Positions 28,015-36,692 of a stretch of 64,000 nt of DNA are shown here, piece by piece. A program made the translations under genes and the position numbers. Location of the stretch: contig NZ_JAAJTJ010000001.1 in NCBI RefSeq assembly GCF_011030405.1, positions 186,001-250,000 on the forward strand, in the 5' to 3' direction. This stretch comes from Parapedobacter sp. SGR-10 (GTDB taxonomy: Bacteria > Bacteroidota > Bacteroidia > Sphingobacteriales > Sphingobacteriaceae). Numbering within the stretch: the first letter of the stretch is position 1; every line of letters begins with the position of its first letter. Below the pieces are notes generated by a model, which ran no database searches, was not told the origin of the DNA, and worked only from the letters and a program-made list of their open reading frames with translations.

Positions 28015-29193
28015 ATGAAAAAGATAAAAATAAAACTCTATACGATCCTAGCTGGATTAATGGTTCTTTGGAGCTGTACAAAGGATGTCTATCATGCAGA
28101 TCCGCTTCCGCTAAAGTACATCAAAGCCCTGTACAAAGGAGAAGACATGGTATTGCCCGAGAGCCGGATCAATGGTATAGTCATCACGGACCTAGACAAC
28201 GGGAACCATATACCCGGATACATTGTGGTGCAGAGTGGCGATCATGGTATGGCGCTAGAGCTCAATAATGCCAATGATTTCAAATTAGGCGATTCAATAG
28301 TAGCCAATGTTACCGGAAAACTGCTGACCAGATATAACGGTTTACTACAGGTAAGAGGTATAGAACCTGACAAAGTACGAAAAGTAACCAGTGGAAAAAC
28401 GGTACAACCTCGAGCTGTAGGTGTAGCAACCTTGTACAATAACCGGGATAAATATGAAAACACCTTGGTACAGGTCTTGGGAGATATCACACCTGCCCCC
28501 GCAGCGGACGAAACGTTTGCAGGAGATAAACAACTGGAAGAATTAGGGTTTAAGGTCTCCTTGTTTACAGCTGCACAGGCATCCTTTGCCAATGAACGCC
28601 TACCGGGCAACGCTTCCTTTCAAGGCGTCATCCTAGGAAAGGAAAATAATGGGGTAGAAATAAGAATGCGCAACATAGCCGATATGGAAAATGCCAGTGG
28701 AAGAGTATATCCCGGATTTCCAGAGAGTTTTGAGTCGTCCCACGATTATCAGAATGCCGCATTTTTCATGGAATTACCGACAGGCACATGGAAGTTCAAT
28801 ATAGCAGGACTAAGAAACCAAGTCACTGACAGGGTATCAAGTGGAACCCACGCCATTCGGTTCAACTTGAACAATGCCAATCCTGCCTATGCTCAGATGG
28901 AGTTTGATGTGCCCGATGGAGCGTCCAAGGTGACTGTCTATTATGCACGTTGGGGCGGTGATCCCGGATCTACCTGGCGACTGGAGTATTCCATTGATCA
29001 GGGAGCAACATGGAAACAGATGGGCGAGCATGTGACAGATGCCGGTTCAGAAATAAAATTAAAAACCTTTATGATGGATATCAACGTACCCGTACGTTTC
29101 CGTATCCATAAATTAGGATTAGGCACCAGTACAACGACAATCAGTAACGGACGCTTGAATATTGATGACTTTGCCGTGTATCAACCCTATTAA
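28015..29193 (+). CDS. DUF5689 surface lipoprotein with C-terminal beta-sandwich module
   Basis: 392 residues. Lipobox VLWSC gives a lipidated Cys near residue 21. Residues about 30-225 form a DUF5689 region with two OB-like repeats (INGIVITDLDNGNHIPGYIVV; VQVLGDITPAP). From residue 232 (YPGFPESFE) to the end is a beta-sandwich resembling the choice-of-anchor-J type, with GTWKFNIAGLRNQVTDR, DVPDGASKVTVYY, LEYSIDQGATW and NGRLNIDDFAVY. The same module ends the next two gene products. DUF5689 is related to OB-folds found fused to extracellular nucleases (recalled, not tested), so it may bind substrate rather than catalyse. Confidence 0.85.
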   Translation: MKKIKIKLYTILAGLMVLWSCTKDVYHADPLPLKYIKALYKGEDMVLPESRINGIVITDLDNGNHIPGYIVVQSGDHGMALELNNANDFKLGDSIVANVTGKLLTRYNGLLQVRGIEPDKVRKVTSGKTVQPRAVGVATLYNNRDKYENTLVQVLGDITPAPAADETFAGDKQLEELGFKVSLFTAAQASFANERLPGNASFQGVILGKENNGVEIRMRNIADMENASGRVYPGFPESFESSHDYQNAAFFMELPTGTWKFNIAGLRNQVTDRVSSGTHAIRFNLNNANPAYAQMEFDVPDGASKVTVYYARWGGDPGSTWRLEYSIDQGATWKQMGEHVTDAGSEIKLKTFMMDINVPVRFRIHKLGLGTSTTTISNGRLNIDDFAVYQPY

Positions 29194-29279
29194 GAAGTGA
29201 TAGCTTACAAATGACATAGAGAATCCAATATCTGTGACGTATGTGAGAAATTAAGAAATAGAAAACAAATGTTAAAAAG

Positions 29280-31064
29280 ATGAAAAAGTATATATTTTTC
29301 ATACTCTTGTTGCTTGGGGCGATAAGCAGTATCATTTCATCGTGTGAAAAAATCCATCATCGGATAGATGAAAATATCCATTATGAGGATTCGGAGGGAA
29401 ATATTAACGATACGACATTGGTACCAATTACCATCAACTTGCCCGAAGTGAGTTTCACACAAAAAGAGTTTTACAGTGCCAACCTCGAATCAGAAGCTAT
29501 TTTAAACAGCATCATAGCATTGATAGATGCCGCCGAACCAGAGTCTTCTATCTACATGTGTATCAACCAAATCAACCATGAAGGAATTTTGGAGGCTTTC
29601 AAAAGAGCAGACAACAGAGGTGTGAATCTTAACCTGTTGATAGATATGAGTCGAGTAGAACCCCAAAGGGTAAACCCTGCTGCATTTAATTTTCTTCGAG
29701 GAGCCGATATGAAAAACACGCAGATCTGGGAGACATACAACGACATAGCGGATGCTGCCATCAATGAAAACAGGTTTATCCTTTTCAGTAAAATAGAAAC
29801 TACGGAAGGCAGTAAGGAGCATATTGTGTTTCAAGCTTCGAGCAGTTTTACAGTGGCCGATTCCAGAGGAGCCCAGGATGCCATAACCTTATCGGACGAG
29901 GAACTATACCATGCCTATTTAAAATACTGGAATGAAATGAAAGATCGGGCTATCTCTGGAATGACAGGCTACAACTATTTTTTCGAGATACTGAATGCAG
30001 GCAATACCGAAGCCCACTTTATGCCCTACCGTAACAACGGGGCTGTCATTAGTGGAGACGTTAGTCTCGATTTCCTCAACAGGATCAGTGACCCGGCTAC
30101 TGCAGAGGTCAGAATAGCCATGGCATTTTGGGATGACAACCGGATCGCCATATTGGACAAACTGATAGAACTGGTAGAACAAGGAGCAAAAGTAGAGATC
30201 GTGCTGAAAAGTAATGTTGCAGCGACATTGTCAAGGTTCGAAGTATTTGAGTCAAAAGGAGGCTTTGTCCGGATATTGAATGTGAATGATAACGAAAGAC
30301 CGCTGACCAACTTTGGTAGCCGTTTTATGCTGATTAATGGGACGTACGATGGAGTTGTCGGCACAAAAGTAACGGTTACCGGGACACTGTCCTTTACTGC
30401 AAATTCTCTACGGAATAGCAATACAGCCGTTATACTCCTTAAAGATGACGAAGTGTACAACAGGTACGAAACATTTTTTAACGATCTGCGATCTCTACCC
30501 GAATATCGTGCAAGCGGCCCTATATATGCCGGATTCCCGGAAACTTTCGAGCATGTACCAGGCCTTACAGGTACGGGAGGAACCGCCGATGTAGGCGTGT
30601 ATATAGCAGGTTTTGATACGCCGATCTATCTTTCTACGGGAGTTTGGACATTTGACAACAGTGGATTTAGGAATCAAGTTACGGACAAAATAGTCAGTCC
30701 CTCACATGCTTGGCGAAGTGCACGGCCGGCTACCGGTCCTTCTACCTACTTGGCCATGGCCTTTGACGTGCCAAACGGTGCTTCCAAGGTGAGTTTTTAT
30801 TATGGAACCTGGGGTAATCAATCGGGAGCCAATTTGGGAGCACCATGTACTTTCGCTTTGGAATACTCTACGAATCAAGGCAGTACGTGGACACAGATTG
30901 GCAACGTGATCACCGAAGCGGCATGGACGGCCAAACAAGTCTCCTTTGATGTAGATATCGAAGGCCCGGTCAGATTTAGGATTCACAGGTTTGGAAGTCC
31001 TACCAACGGAGCTGACAACGGGAGTCTGAATATTGATGATTTTGCGATTTATCAAAAGAAATAA
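29280..31064 (+). CDS. Phospholipase D-fold lipoprotein with degenerate HKD motifs
   Basis: 594 residues. Lipobox IISSC places lipid at about Cys22. Residues about 75-400 have the two-lobed PLD architecture, but neither lobe keeps HxKx4D: lobe 1 reads E163-N-R165-FILF-S170 and lobe 2 reads G346-S-R348-FMLI-N353. The downstream glycine/serine strand is partly conserved (VTGTLSFTANSLRNSNTAVIL). All three catalytic positions are changed in both lobes, so it is predicted inactive and probably binds a phosphodiester substrate. Residues 416-594 are the same beta-sandwich module as in the neighbouring proteins (YAGFPETFE to LNIDDFAIYQKK). Confidence 0.82.
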   Translation: MKKYIFFILLLLGAISSIISSCEKIHHRIDENIHYEDSEGNINDTTLVPITINLPEVSFTQKEFYSANLESEAILNSIIALIDAAEPESSIYMCINQINHEGILEAFKRADNRGVNLNLLIDMSRVEPQRVNPAAFNFLRGADMKNTQIWETYNDIADAAINENRFILFSKIETTEGSKEHIVFQASSSFTVADSRGAQDAITLSDEELYHAYLKYWNEMKDRAISGMTGYNYFFEILNAGNTEAHFMPYRNNGAVISGDVSLDFLNRISDPATAEVRIAMAFWDDNRIAILDKLIELVEQGAKVEIVLKSNVAATLSRFEVFESKGGFVRILNVNDNERPLTNFGSRFMLINGTYDGVVGTKVTVTGTLSFTANSLRNSNTAVILLKDDEVYNRYETFFNDLRSLPEYRASGPIYAGFPETFEHVPGLTGTGGTADVGVYIAGFDTPIYLSTGVWTFDNSGFRNQVTDKIVSPSHAWRSARPATGPSTYLAMAFDVPNGASKVSFYYGTWGNQSGANLGAPCTFALEYSTNQGSTWTQIGNVITEAAWTAKQVSFDVDIEGPVRFRIHRFGSPTNGADNGSLNIDDFAIYQKK

Positions 31065-31078
31065 TACGATCATCATTG

Positions 31079-31104
31079 AGGGTGTCTAAAGGCACCCTTT
31101 CTCG
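31079..31104 (+). terminator. Hairpin between the PLD-like gene and the next gene
   Basis: 8-bp stem AGGGTGTC-TAAA-GGCACCCT with a G.U pair followed by TTTCT; a second stem (31102-31107 with 31121-31126) follows. Probably a partial terminator inside the locus. Confidence 0.55.
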
Positions 31105-31149
31105 TCGTTTCGAGAAGGTACGACGATAAAAAATTAAAAAAATCAGAAT

Positions 31150-31728
31150 ATGAAAAAAACACACTATAACATACTGACATTAATTTTTGTACTAACAGCC
31201 TTTGCCTTCAACACAAAAGCACAGGACAAACTCTACCCCAATTATCCGGAAAGTTTCGAGACAGGCAATAAGCAACGATATGCCATAGACGATGTCTCAT
31301 TGCCCACCGGCAGATGGAGGCTGGACAATGCCGTCATCCAGAACCAGAGATACGAAACACCGGTATCAGGAGAATACGCAGTACGTATGAATCAGAACAA
31401 TACCAAGTCTGCATATTTACAAATGATGTTTGATCTCCCCAACGGAGCGACCAAAGTAGAATTTTGGTATAAGCAATTTACGTTGGACAAACCTTGTATG
31501 TTCCAGCTGGAATATTCCACAAACAAAGGCAAGAAATGGCAGGCTATAGGCGATCTGATCGTAGCAACAAATAAAGAAAAATATACTAAAGCAGAATTTA
31601 AAGTGGATATAGAAGGCCGCGTAAGGTTTAGGATAAATAAGATTGGCTTGGGTGACGGTTCTAAAAACCAAGAAATATCCAATGGCCGCCTGAATATAGA
31701 CGATTTTGCCGTGTACTATAAGGAATAG
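31150..31728 (+). CDS. Secreted stand-alone beta-sandwich module protein
   Basis: 192 residues: signal peptide (about 1-25, ending TKA) followed directly by one copy of the module (residue 30 YPNYPESFE to 192). Shared landmarks with the two preceding proteins are PTGRWRLDNAVIQNQRY, DLPNGATKVEFWYKQ, LEYSTNKGKKW, EGRVRFRINKIG and NGRLNIDDFAVYYKE. No enzymatic residues are recognisable; a carbohydrate-, lipid- or protein-binding role is possible. It ends 6 nt before the EEP2 gene, so the two are co-translated from one mRNA. Confidence 0.75.
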   Translation: MKKTHYNILTLIFVLTAFAFNTKAQDKLYPNYPESFETGNKQRYAIDDVSLPTGRWRLDNAVIQNQRYETPVSGEYAVRMNQNNTKSAYLQMMFDLPNGATKVEFWYKQFTLDKPCMFQLEYSTNKGKKWQAIGDLIVATNKEKYTKAEFKVDIEGRVRFRINKIGLGDGSKNQEISNGRLNIDDFAVYYKE

Positions 31729-31734
31729 AAGAAG

Positions 31735-32646
31735 ATGAAGCATCAAAAAAAACTTATAAAGCAAAGCTTATATGCTTTGCTCGCTATAATCAGTCTCTGG
31801 TCTTGTCAAAAAAACAATAACGATTCGGCTACAGACAAATGGCTTTCACCACTCAAAATTGCCAGTTATAATATACAATACGACAATAAAACCAATTCTC
31901 CAGACAGCGAGTGGTCCAATAGAAAGGATATCCTCAAAGAACTACTAAGAAAATACGATTTCGATATTATCGGTGCACAGGAACCTTACCTACGACAGCT
32001 GAATGATATCAAGGAGTTATTGCCCGAATACGATTATATAGGGATCAGTATAGAAGGAGAAACCACAGGATTGAACAAGCATTATACCCCTATCCTATAC
32101 AAAAAAGAAAAGTTTGAAGTATTGGATTGGGGTACTTTTTGGTTTTCGTCGACAAGCTCAGCTCCGGGCAGTATAGGTTGGGATGCCCAATCACCCAGAA
32201 TATGTACCAGAGCCCAATTCAAGGACAAAACAACGGGCAAAATCTTCAATTTTTTCAATGTACATTTGGATCACATAGGCACAAAAGCAAGAGAGATGAG
32301 TGTACAAATGTTGCTTTCACTAATTCCAGCAGCATCTTCCAAATATCCCAGTATTTTGACAGGAGATTTCAACTTCAATCAAAACAGCGTAAATTACAAC
32401 AAAATAATCAATTCGGGCATGTTGAAAGATAGCTACAGTATGACCTCGGAAAAAACCAATGCCAATTATGGCACTCACAATGGTTATAACCTGGGCCAAA
32501 ATGCAGGCACACGCATAGATCATATATTCCTTTCCACAGGTTTGTCCGTAAAGGTAAAGAGTCATCACATTATTACAGATGACTTTAATGGAAAATACCC
32601 ATCAGACCATTATCCGGTAATGATAGAATTGCAGTTGGAAAAGTAA
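31735..32646 (+). CDS. EEP-family hydrolase 2, surface lipoprotein
   Basis: 303 residues. Unlike EEP1 it has a lipobox (SLWSC, Cys near 24), so it is predicted to be lipid-anchored, perhaps at the surface. The EEP core is complete: SYNIQYDN, AQEPYLRQLND, VHLDHIG, TGDFNFNQN, GTRIDHIF, YPSDHYP. It aligns with EEP1 along the whole length with few gaps (shared HYTPI-YKKEKF-VLDWGTFWFS). The pair likely performs successive steps outside and inside the outer membrane, or arose by duplication; both are inference. Last gene of the locus. Confidence 0.88.
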   Translation: MKHQKKLIKQSLYALLAIISLWSCQKNNNDSATDKWLSPLKIASYNIQYDNKTNSPDSEWSNRKDILKELLRKYDFDIIGAQEPYLRQLNDIKELLPEYDYIGISIEGETTGLNKHYTPILYKKEKFEVLDWGTFWFSSTSSAPGSIGWDAQSPRICTRAQFKDKTTGKIFNFFNVHLDHIGTKAREMSVQMLLSLIPAASSKYPSILTGDFNFNQNSVNYNKIINSGMLKDSYSMTSEKTNANYGTHNGYNLGQNAGTRIDHIFLSTGLSVKVKSHHIITDDFNGKYPSDHYPVMIELQLEK

Positions 32647-32685
32647 GAACATTGGCATTTTTTTGACATTTCTTCAAAAAACCTC

Positions 32686-32717
32686 TTGACTTTCTAAAAA
32701 ACTTGTAGCATATTTGC
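32686..32717 (+). promoter_or_regulatory. Candidate trp promoter
   Basis: TTGAC at 32686-32690 and TATTTGC at 32711-32717 with 20-nt spacing; the leader-peptide ATG follows at 32734. The -7 box lacks the two extra bases of TAnnTTTG, so the fit is moderate. Confidence 0.45.
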
Positions 32718-32733
32718 TTTCGTTAATGTAAGA

Positions 32734-32781
32734 ATGAAACAATTTGTATCAAATAACGCATGGTGGTGGCACAACGATTAA
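32734..32781 (+). CDS. trpL: trp leader peptide
   Basis: A 15-codon frame, MKQFVSNNAWWWHND, with three consecutive Trp codons (TGG TGG TGG, 32761-32769), located between the trp promoter candidate and a terminator 50 nt downstream of its stop, ahead of trpD. This is the layout of ribosome-mediated attenuation: stalling at the Trp codons when charged tRNA-Trp is scarce would prevent terminator formation. Too short to appear in ordinary gene finding. Confidence 0.85.
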   Translation: MKQFVSNNAWWWHND

Positions 32782-32830
32782 TGTTGCGGCAATGACCTAT
32801 TGTAAAAAATTGATACATACAAAATATAAC

Positions 32831-32858
32831 AGGCTTGCCACATAGGTAAGCCTTTTTT
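32831..32858 (+). terminator. trp attenuator terminator
   Basis: Stem AGGCTTGCC (32831-32839) with GGTAAGCCT (32845-32853), one G.U pair, 5-nt loop, followed by a T-run. A short candidate antiterminator contact is GGCAA just after the leader stop with TTGCC of the stem. It precedes trpD by 86 nt. Confidence 0.85.
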
Positions 32859-32944
32859 GTTTGTGATTTTGTAGTAGGGGCAAAAACCGAGCGAAGCGAG
32901 CTCACCGAAGGTAATTTTTTTACCCTTACGTTAAACATAAAAAA

Positions 32945-33934
32945 ATGAAAGATATATTAAGACATTTATTCGAATACAAATCTTTCTCCAGGGCAGAGGC
33001 CTACGAGATTTTGACCAACATTGCGACCGGAAAATACGAGTCTCATCAGATTGCAGCCTTCATGACGACCTATGGTATGCGCAGTATACGGGTAGAAGAA
33101 TTGGGCGGATTTCGTGATGCCATGTACGACCTATGTCTGAAGATGGATTTTGACGGATACAATCTGATCGACATGTGTGGTACCGGAGGAGACGGAAAAA
33201 ACACCTTCAACATCTCCACATTGGCCTCTCTGGTAGTTGCCGGAGCAGGTTATCACGTGGCTAAGCATGGTAATATCGGCGTATCATCGGGTTGTGGATC
33301 ATCCAATGTGATGGAAGCCCTGGGATACAAGTTTACAAATGACAAGGATACCCTACAAAAGCAATTGGATGAAGCGCATATCTGCTTTCTGCACGCTCCC
33401 CTCTTCCATCCGGCTATGAAAACCGTCGCACCGATACGTCGCGCATTGGGTGTCAAGACATTTTTCAATATGTTAGGTCCACTGACCAATCCGGCTAATC
33501 CAAGATTTCAATCCGTAGGGGTTTTTAGTTTGGAACTAGCTCGATTGTATGGCTATTTATACCAAAATTCGGACAAGCAATACAGCATTATCCATGCTTT
33601 GGACGGTTACGACGAGATATCGCTTACAGGTGATTTCAAACTGATAAGCAATAGTGGAGAAAGCTATTATTCGGTAGACGAGCTGGGGTTTGCTCCCGTA
33701 CAGGCGGAAGATTTGGCAGGCGGAGACACTGTAGAAGAAGCCTCGGGCATATTCCGAACCATCATCGAAGGAAAGGGAACCAACGTGCAAAATAATGTCG
33801 TACTGACCAACGCAGCCTTTGCCATCAAAACATTTCATCCGGAGAAAAGCTTTGGAGACTGCTATTACGAGGCCGAAAGTTCGTTATTGGGAATGAAAGC
33901 ATTAGATAGTTTGAAGAAATTGACTGACCAGTGA
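32945..33934 (+). CDS. trpD: Anthranilate phosphoribosyltransferase
   Basis: 329 residues, normal length. The PRPP/Mg motif CGTGGDGKNTFNIST and the KHGNIGVSSGCGSSNVMEALG segment are diagnostic. It transfers phosphoribose to anthranilate, step two of tryptophan synthesis. First structural gene after the attenuator. Neither trpE nor trpG lies upstream, unlike the usual operon. Confidence 0.96.
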   Translation: MKDILRHLFEYKSFSRAEAYEILTNIATGKYESHQIAAFMTTYGMRSIRVEELGGFRDAMYDLCLKMDFDGYNLIDMCGTGGDGKNTFNISTLASLVVAGAGYHVAKHGNIGVSSGCGSSNVMEALGYKFTNDKDTLQKQLDEAHICFLHAPLFHPAMKTVAPIRRALGVKTFFNMLGPLTNPANPRFQSVGVFSLELARLYGYLYQNSDKQYSIIHALDGYDEISLTGDFKLISNSGESYYSVDELGFAPVQAEDLAGGDTVEEASGIFRTIIEGKGTNVQNNVVLTNAAFAIKTFHPEKSFGDCYYEAESSLLGMKALDSLKKLTDQ

Positions 33935-34010
33935 TCAGTGGACAGTTGACAGAGGACAGAGGACAGTTACTGATCACTAACCACTAAAAAAACTTGTATA
34001 ATCTTTTAAA

Positions 34011-34089
34011 TCTGTGTAATCATTTAAATCCGTGAAATCATCTAAAAAATCTGTGTAATCATCTAAATCCGTGAAATCATCTAAAAAAA
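34011..34089 (+). repeat. Two 39-bp tandem repeats running into trpF
   Basis: TCTGTGTAATCAT(T/C)TAAATC then CGTGAAATCATCTAAAAAA, copies at 34011-34049 and 34050-34088. The GTG of trpF is inside copy 2; the matching GTG in copy 1 (34032) leads to TAA after eight codons. Confidence 0.85.
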
Positions 34090-34706
34090 TAAAAGTCTGC
34101 GGCATGAAGTACCCCGAGAATATCGAGGCGGTTGCGGCACTGCCTGTAGATTACATGGGATTCATCTTTTACCCGAAGTCGTCTCGTTACGTGGAACAAC
34201 CTGTGCCCTTGTCTCCATCCGTACAAAACGTAGGGGTATTCGTCAATGAACAAACAGAAACCATCTTACAGAAAGTTAAAGAATTTGGTTTTGATACTGT
34301 ACAATTGCATGGCAATGAGCCTGCCAATACCTGCCAATACCTGCGGGACAGCGGACTATATGTCTTCAAAGCATTTGGGATTGACGATGAATTTGATTGG
34401 ACTACATTGGAAGAATATCTGGACAGAACAGATGTACTTTTATTCGACACCAAAAGTCCCCAACATGGCGGTACAGGACAGGCTTTCAATTGGGAAAAAC
34501 TGAAAGAATACCCTTACGACAAGTCTTATTTTCTGAGTGGAGGATTATCTTTGGAAAATATCGGGCAAGCCTCCCGGTTTGAAGACGAAAGAATGATCGG
34601 TCTGGATCTGAATTCAAAATTTGAAATCGAACCCGGACTAAAAGATATAAATTTATTGACACAAGCATTGAAAATCATTAAAAATGAGCAAATATCAGGT
34701 AAATGA
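34071..34706 (+). CDS. trpF: Phosphoribosylanthranilate isomerase
   Basis: 211 residues, TIM barrel. The N-terminal KVCGM with the catalytic Cys must be included, and an in-frame TAA lies at 34056, so GTG at 34071 is the only plausible conventional start. The catalytic Asp lies in [16 protein letters not shown], and SGGLSLENI forms the phosphate-binding loop. Converts phosphoribosylanthranilate to CdRP, step three. Its 3' end overlaps the trpB ATG by 23 nt, so translation is coupled. Confidence 0.93.
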   Translation: MKSSKKIKVCGMKYPENIEAVAALPVDYMGFIFYPKSSRYVEQPVPLSPSVQNVGVFVNEQTETILQKVKEFGFDTVQLHGNEPANTCQYLRDSGLYVFKAFGIDDEFDWTTLEEYLDRTDVLLFDTKSPQHGGTGQAFNWEKLKEYPYDKSYFLSGGLSLENIGQASRFEDERMIGLDLNSKFEIEPGLKDINLLTQALKIIKNEQISGK

Positions 34707-35868
34707 CAAAGGTTATTACGGTCCATTCGGAGGTGCTTATATCCCCGAAATGCTGTATCCGAATGTTGAAGAATTACAGGCACAATACCTCAAAATCATG
34801 GAAGACTCCTCTTTCAAGGAGGAATTCGAACAATTGCTTAAAGACTATGTAGGTCGACCTTCACCTTTGTATCCTGCCAAACGGCTTTCGGAACGTTATG
34901 GCGCCAACATTTTCCTCAAACGTGAAGACCTTAATCACACCGGTGCGCACAAAATCAACAATACCATCGGGCAGATCCTACTGGCCGAGCGCTTGGGCAA
35001 AAAACGTATTATCGCCGAAACCGGTGCCGGACAGCATGGGGTAGCCACAGCTACAGTATGTGCCCTAAAAGGACTGGAATGTGTCGTCTACATGGGCGAG
35101 ATCGACATCCAACGCCAGGCACCTAATGTAGCCCGTATGAAAATGATGGGAGCCACAGTAGTCGCCGCACAGTCGGGTAGCAAAACCTTGAAAGACGCAA
35201 CCAACGAAGCCTTACGGGACTGGATCAACAATCCCGTGGACACCCACTACATCATCGGTTCTGTCGTAGGCCCTCACCCCTATCCCGATATGGTAGCTCG
35301 TTTTCAATCCATCATCTCGGCCGAGACCAAAAAACAACTGTTGGAAAAAACCGGGCGGGAGACACCGGACATTGTCATGGCCTGCGTAGGAGGAGGTTCC
35401 AATGCGGCCGGCATGTTCTACCACTTCCTGGATGATGAGGACGTCAAGATCATTGCGGTAGAAGCCGCGGGCCATGGCGTCAACAGTGGCGAATCTGCCG
35501 CTACCACTGCACTCGGTCAGGAAGGTGTACTACATGGCAGCCGTTCCATTCTCATGCAGACCGAAGACGGCCAAGTCATCGAACCCTACTCTATCTCAGC
35601 AGGACTGGACTATCCCGGTATTGGCCCGCAACACGCCTGGCTGTTCAAATCGGGACGGGGAGAATACGTCAGTGCTACCGACGACGAAGCCATGCAAGCA
35701 GGGCTATTGTTGACTCAATTAGAAGGTATCATCCCTGCTATCGAGAGTTCGCATGCATTGGCCCATTTGGAAAAGATGTCTTTCAAAGGAGATGAAACTG
35801 TCGTCATCTGTCTTTCGGGTCGGGGCGACAAGGATTTGGACAATTATATGAAGTATTTTAATTTGTAA
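34684..35868 (+). CDS. trpB: Tryptophan synthase beta subunit
   Basis: 394 residues. PLP lysine Lys90 in [20 protein letters not shown] phosphate loop; [11 protein letters not shown] motif typical of TrpB1. Condenses indole with serine. The start overlaps the trpF end, and trpA follows after 64 nt of spacer containing short repeats. Confidence 0.97.
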   Translation: MSKYQVNDKGYYGPFGGAYIPEMLYPNVEELQAQYLKIMEDSSFKEEFEQLLKDYVGRPSPLYPAKRLSERYGANIFLKREDLNHTGAHKINNTIGQILLAERLGKKRIIAETGAGQHGVATATVCALKGLECVVYMGEIDIQRQAPNVARMKMMGATVVAAQSGSKTLKDATNEALRDWINNPVDTHYIIGSVVGPHPYPDMVARFQSIISAETKKQLLEKTGRETPDIVMACVGGGSNAAGMFYHFLDDEDVKIIAVEAAGHGVNSGESAATTALGQEGVLHGSRSILMQTEDGQVIEPYSISAGLDYPGIGPQHAWLFKSGRGEYVSATDDEAMQAGLLLTQLEGIIPAIESSHALAHLEKMSFKGDETVVICLSGRGDKDLDNYMKYFNL

Positions 35869-35932
35869 AAAGTGATCAAGTTATCAGGTTAACAAGATAA
35901 CTCGATAACAGGTTCACTCAATAACAACTACG

Positions 35933-36685
35933 ATGCAACTCAACAAACACACAAACGGACTGTTGTCCATATATTTTACAGCCGGCTATCCGACATTGGA
36001 CAGTACGGTGACTATTGCCAAGGCATTGGAAGATGCCGGGGTTGATTTCCTGGAAATAGGCTTCCCCTATTCGGATCCGGTAGCCGATGGACCAACTATT
36101 CAGCATGCTTCAGAAGAGGCACTGAAAAACGGCATGACGCTAAAGGTGCTTTTCGAACAATTGAAAGATCTTCGCAAACACGTTACCATCCCTGTATTTT
36201 TGATGGGCTATGTCAACCCTGTACTTCAATTTGGTGTAGAAAATTTTTGCAAGGCCTGTAAAGAAGTAGGAGTCAACGGAACTATTATCCCGGATTTGCC
36301 TATGTACGAGTACGAGGAGCTTTACAAGGGTACCTTTGAAGAAAACGGGATCAGCAATATCTTCTTGGTCACGCCACAGACCTCGGAAGAGCGTATCCGT
36401 AAGATAGACGCCCTGTCCACAAGCTTTATTTATCTATTGTCATCCAACGCGATTACAGGAAAAAATCTCGAAGTAAAAGATCAATCGGAAGCCTATTTCA
36501 AGCGGATCAAGGATATGGATCTGCAAAACCCATTTATTATCGGGTTCGGTATCCACGACAAGAATACATTCTCCAAAGCCACGACCTACGCCAACGGTGC
36601 TATCGTCGGCACTGCTTTTGTCAAATTACTGGCCGAAGAAAACTATTTGGAAAAAATCCCGGAATTTATCGGAAGTTTTAAATAG
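35933..36685 (+). CDS. trpA: Tryptophan synthase alpha subunit
   Basis: 250 residues, TIM barrel. The catalytic Glu in FLEIGFPYSDPVADGP and the Asp in the same segment are present; GFGIHDKNTFS provides the phosphate loop. Releases indole from indole-3-glycerol phosphate for TrpB. Last gene of the cluster, followed by a strong hairpin. Confidence 0.96.
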   Translation: MQLNKHTNGLLSIYFTAGYPTLDSTVTIAKALEDAGVDFLEIGFPYSDPVADGPTIQHASEEALKNGMTLKVLFEQLKDLRKHVTIPVFLMGYVNPVLQFGVENFCKACKEVGVNGTIIPDLPMYEYEELYKGTFEENGISNIFLVTPQTSEERIRKIDALSTSFIYLLSSNAITGKNLEVKDQSEAYFKRIKDMDLQNPFIIGFGIHDKNTFSKATTYANGAIVGTAFVKLLAEENYLEKIPEFIGSFK

Positions 36686-36692
36686 CCTTATA

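Noticed and set aside
29280..31064. Active phospholipase D or nuclease
   Set aside because: Both HKD motifs are missing their His, Lys and Asp, so catalytic activity was not assigned.
34011..34089. Possible CRISPR-like array
   Set aside because: Only two direct repeats with no spacers of independent sequence and no cas genes; it is a simple 39-bp tandem duplication.
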